A DNA stretch of 8,240 nucleotides, from NCBI RefSeq assembly GCF_051233685.1, contig NZ_JBAMMY010000205.1, positions 1 through 8,240 on the forward strand, given 5' to 3'. The DNA is from RPRI01 sp051233685. Lineage in GTDB: Bacteria; Desulfobacterota; Desulfobacteria; Desulfobacterales; RPRI01. The notes under the pieces are model-generated. The model saw only the letters and a list, made by a program, of their open reading frames with translations, ran no database searches and was not told where the DNA came from. Made by a program: the position numbers and the translations under genes. Shown here piece by piece: positions 6,222 to 8,240 of this stretch (position 1 is the first letter of the stretch; every line of letters starts with the position of its first letter).

Positions 6222-7602
6222 ATTTGGAGCCGGAAACCGATTTGGCGTCATTAATTTTTGATGTTATGTTATTTACTATCCATGAAGCATCCAACCACTC
6301 CAAAGGATTTACGAATACGTTATCTACAAGCATACTGAAATGCAAGTGATCCCCGGCAGCAAGACCGGTTTTACCCGACCGGCCTATAGTATAATTTTTT
6401 TCTACAATCTGGCCTACGGTAACATCTGAGCTGCTCATATGTCCATATAAACTGAAAATGCCGAAGCCATGATCAATCAGTACCATTTTTCCATAAATCC
6501 CAAAATCACCAACATATGCAATTTTACCTTTGTTTGCAGCAGGAATCGGGGCACCGGCAAGCGAGGCCAGATCGATTCCTAGATGAGTCTGGCTGTCTAC
6601 AAGTTTGCCCTGATAATTGTAATTTCTGTGGTCTGCAAACGAAGCCTTATTTGCAGCATTCGGAAAACTTATAAAAGCGCCTTGCCAGAGTATTTCCTTT
6701 TCAGGGTTTTGTACAAGTTCTTTTAATTTGTTATGGTTTGCAACCCGCAGTTCCCGGTTTACTTTAATATACTTATCCAATAGAGGGTTAGTTGAATTTT
6801 TATCAACAGTCATATCAAATTGAGGCATAACCGCATTAAGGAAAGAATCCGAAATATTGATTGAATCTTCTTTAAATTTTTTCTCCTTGATAGACACATT
6901 AAAACCTCTTTTTGAACTGTTTCCTGCTTCATCAACAGCAAAAGCATATATTTCAGTACCCGGTCCTTTGTCATATTCAAGAGCATAAAAGCAGATATAA
7001 ATATTTTTATCCGGAAAATAACCGCTATAGCCCGGAAAGAAATTTCCTCCGGCGTAAACCCCGTTTTTTACGCAGGGTTCGGACAATTTGTATATTTCAA
7101 CTCCTGCCCCACCCTGGTTTACATATTGAGTCCCGCTTATAACATCTATTTCAGGCCGTTTCGTATCAATATTAATCTCTTTTTCGATGGTTGTTATATT
7201 TCCGTTCCACCATCTGCGCCAGGAATAATCCCATACACTTAAACGCAATAATGATTTCCCTTCGGAGATTCCCAGTTTTGACGGTTCAATAGTGATCTTT
7301 ATAGTATCTTTATGAACACCTGCTCCAAAAAAACCTGCTTTAGGGTATTCTTTTTCAATCAGTACGTTTTCTTTCCCGTCTTTTACAATCTCAATTTTAA
7401 CTTTATGCAAACCCTTTTTCTGGTCGGAAGCCAAAACGGTAATATCTTTTGAAGCTCCGATTGACAATATTTGAGTTGGGCTTTCAAATTCTATAACAGG
7501 CTTTTCACCCTCTAAGTTAAAAACTAAAATCCATAAGGCAGGAATAACAGCCAGACCAAACAAAACTATCAAAATAACTTTTAAATTGATTTTACCTTTC
7601 AA
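6220..7602 (-). CDS. Membrane-anchored M23-family metallopeptidase (LytM-type) with N-terminal beta-rich domain
   Basis: This 460-residue protein has a Lys-rich start and one hydrophobic segment (about 9-29), an uncleaved anchor or signal sequence placing the rest outside the cytoplasm. Residues about 35-240 look beta-rich and may form one or two Ig-like or Bacteroides-type modules. They hold the only two cysteines (C177, C204), a possible disulfide. The C-terminal third is an M23 peptidase domain with zinc-ligand motif HLGID (H340, D344), YGHMS (H388) and GDHLH (H419, H421). All expected metal ligands are there, so it is likely an active peptidoglycan endopeptidase rather than a degenerate EnvC/NlpD-type activator. 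The start is TTG at 7602. An in-frame TAA two codons upstream rules out anything longer, and no strong Shine-Dalgarno is at normal distance. It is first gene of a unit with HcyBio (8-base gap). Confidence 0.9.
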   Translation of the reverse strand: MKGKINLKVILIVLFGLAVIPALWILVFNLEGEKPVIEFESPTQILSIGASKDITVLASDQKKGLHKVKIEIVKDGKENVLIEKEYPKAGFFGAGVHKDTIKITIEPSKLGISEGKSLLRLSVWDYSWRRWWNGNITTIEKEINIDTKRPEIDVISGTQYVNQGGAGVEIYKLSEPCVKNGVYAGGNFFPGYSGYFPDKNIYICFYALEYDKGPGTEIYAFAVDEAGNSSKRGFNVSIKEKKFKEDSINISDSFLNAVMPQFDMTVDKNSTNPLLDKYIKVNRELRVANHNKLKELVQNPEKEILWQGAFISFPNAANKASFADHRNYNYQGKLVDSQTHLGIDLASLAGAPIPAANKGKIAYVGDFGIYGKMVLIDHGFGIFSLYGHMSSSDVTVGQIVEKNYTIGRSGKTGLAAGDHLHFSMLVDNVFVNPLEWLDASWIVNNITSKINDAKSVSGSK

Positions 7603-7605
7603 TTC

Positions 7606-7653
7606 TTACACCAACCTTTCATTGCAGCAATTTATTAAATGTTTTCCATCCAT
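7606..7653 (-). CDS. Possible 15-codon leader ORF upstream of the M23 gene
   Basis: An ATG at 7653 has an AGGA (7660-7663) at an ideal six bases. It encodes MDGKHLINCCNERLV and stops at TAA 7606-7608, one codon (GAA) before the TTG start of the peptidase. Because the peptidase gene lacks a strong ribosome site of its own, this mini-ORF could deliver ribosomes to it by re-initiation. It contains adjacent Cys codons (TGC TGC, 7624-7629), notable because the operon includes a sulfur amino acid gene. No homology was recognised, and an ORF this short can arise by chance. Confidence 0.35.
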   Translation of the reverse strand: MDGKHLINCCNERLV

Positions 7654-7662
7654 AACTTTTCC

Positions 7663-7750
7663 TGCTTAAATGCGAGCATAAATTAGCATGGAATACATCA
7701 ATATGCCAGTCTTATTTTGATGGGTTTATAATTCGATAAGCATTTAAACA
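7663..7750 (-). promoter_or_regulatory. Nested inverted repeats in the putative 5' leader of the M23-HcyBio operon
   Basis: TTAAATGC (7666-7673) is the exact complement of GCATTTAA (7740-7747). Inside them CATCAA (7697-7702) is the exact complement of TTGATG (7717-7722). The outer arm ends right next to the AGGA of the leader ORF, so the fold could influence ribosome access. No known riboswitch class was recognised, and in AT-rich DNA arms of six to eight bases can be coincidental. Confidence 0.3.
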
Positions 7751-8179
7751 TACTTGCAGTTAATGAGCCGTAAATTTTCTATAGTCTTTGTATCTAAAGC
7801 ATATCAACAAATTCCTAAGTACGGTTTTCTTTTGTACAAAGTACTTCGAAAAGCTCAGTCTCCTTTGAAACTCAGCCTATTTTATTATTGACTTATTAAA
7901 TGATGTTTATTACTTTCATGCAAATTAGTGTTTACACTGATTGGATTTAACCAAAATCTGGCCAATATCCCAATTTCTTAACATAAACCGTATATTTATA
8001 TTTCGCAATATTTCCTTGGATATGCTTTTATAACTACTGAATTCTGAAAAATCGCATATCCGGATTAAAAATAAGTATTATTTCCCGTTTCACCGTTTTA
8101 AAGCATTTGAGGTAATTTCAAAAGTCTCGCATTGATCCGATTATTTTTATAAAAAGCAGTTGAAATACCAAATAACATA
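7751..8179. other. AT-rich stretch with no recognised gene
   Basis: Stops are dense in all frames and no frame of normal gene length is open. Small structures seen are a perfect 10-bp palindrome TTTGTACAAA (7831-7840) inside AAGTAC/GTACTT arms (7817-7822, 7841-7846), a 12-bp near-palindrome AGTGTTTACACT (7927-7938), and an inverted pair GGATATGC/GCATATCC (8018-8025, 8054-8061) 28 bases apart. Together with its edges this is the long divergent regulatory space between the minus-strand operon and a plus-strand gene to the right, or it holds decayed sequence. Confidence 0.5.
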
Positions 8180-8208
8180 TTGATTTAATAAAGAGAATGC
8201 TCTATTAT
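8180..8208 (+). promoter_or_regulatory. Plus-strand promoter for a gene at the right edge
   Basis: TTGATT (8180-8185) and TATTAT (8203-8208) are separated by exactly 17 bases, a good match to sigma-70-type elements. The predicted start near 8215 leaves a short leader before the Shine-Dalgarno at the window end. An alternative pair, TTGAAA (8160) with TTTAAT (8184), has 18-base spacing. Confidence 0.45.
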
Positions 8209-8228
8209 CTTCTTAAATTCACCAATTC

Positions 8229-8240
8229 AAGAAAGGATGA
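8229..8240 (+). promoter_or_regulatory. Shine-Dalgarno of a plus-strand gene starting at or past the window edge
   Basis: AAGAAAGGATGA at the right end resembles a purine-rich ribosome binding site and follows a good promoter. The ATG inside it (8237) is too close to the AAGG to be its own start with confidence, so the true start is probably beyond the window. The gene cannot be identified from here. Confidence 0.4.

Noticed and set aside
7831..7840. TTTGTACAAA as a phage-type attachment core
   Set aside because: It resembles the core of engineered lambda att sites, but there is no integrase, duplicate copy or tRNA gene nearby, so a short palindrome is the simplest reading.
7921..8092. Minus-strand open frame of about 50 codons ending at a TAA near 7925 (ends ...ILVKSNQCKH)
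   Set aside because: Its only ATG lies late in the frame with no ribosome site, and the peptide resembles no family known to me; AT-rich chance ORF is more likely.

Overview
The window looks like chromosomal housekeeping DNA from an AT-leaning, probably anaerobic bacterium. The best guess is a Desulfobacterota (deltaproteobacterial) lineage. That guess rests on a stand-alone DUF39/HcyBio homocysteine-biosynthesis protein (common in sulfate reducers and methanogens), a molybdenum-hydroxylase FAD subunit, and recA next to alaS without recX. It is inference from gene content and protein style, not a database result.

Layout: (1) bases 1-231 hold the 3' end of a plus-strand gene for the FAD-binding subunit of a xanthine/CO-dehydrogenase-type enzyme, followed by a strong hairpin (256-293) in the convergent gap. 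(2) From 360 to 7602 five genes all lie on the minus strand. In transcription order they are an exported M23 metallopeptidase, a HcyBio/DUF39 protein, thpR (RNA 2',3'-cyclic phosphodiesterase), recA and alaS. The first two are almost certainly cotranscribed: the gap is 8 bases and the second gene's Shine-Dalgarno overlaps the first gene's stop codon. recA has its own recognisable promoter (TTGAAA-17-TATTTT) with palindromes around the -35 element and a structured leader. alaS follows recA after 132 bases that contain an unusual octamer-built inverted repeat. (3) Bases 7603-8240 contain no recognisable protein gene of normal size. They hold inverted repeats, a possible 15-codon leader ORF directly before the TTG-started peptidase gene, and at the far right a plus-strand promoter and Shine-Dalgarno for a gene beginning at or just beyond the window edge.

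The proteins cover DNA repair (RecA), translation (AlaRS), RNA end processing (ThpR), sulfur amino acid synthesis (HcyBio) and cell-wall remodelling (M23). No phage, transposon, CRISPR or defence system is visible. I do not see a convincing undescribed biological system. The points most worth a second look are non-coding: the octamer palindrome between recA and alaS, the recA operator/leader region, and the Cys-Cys mini-ORF with nested inverted repeats upstream of the peptidase-HcyBio operon.
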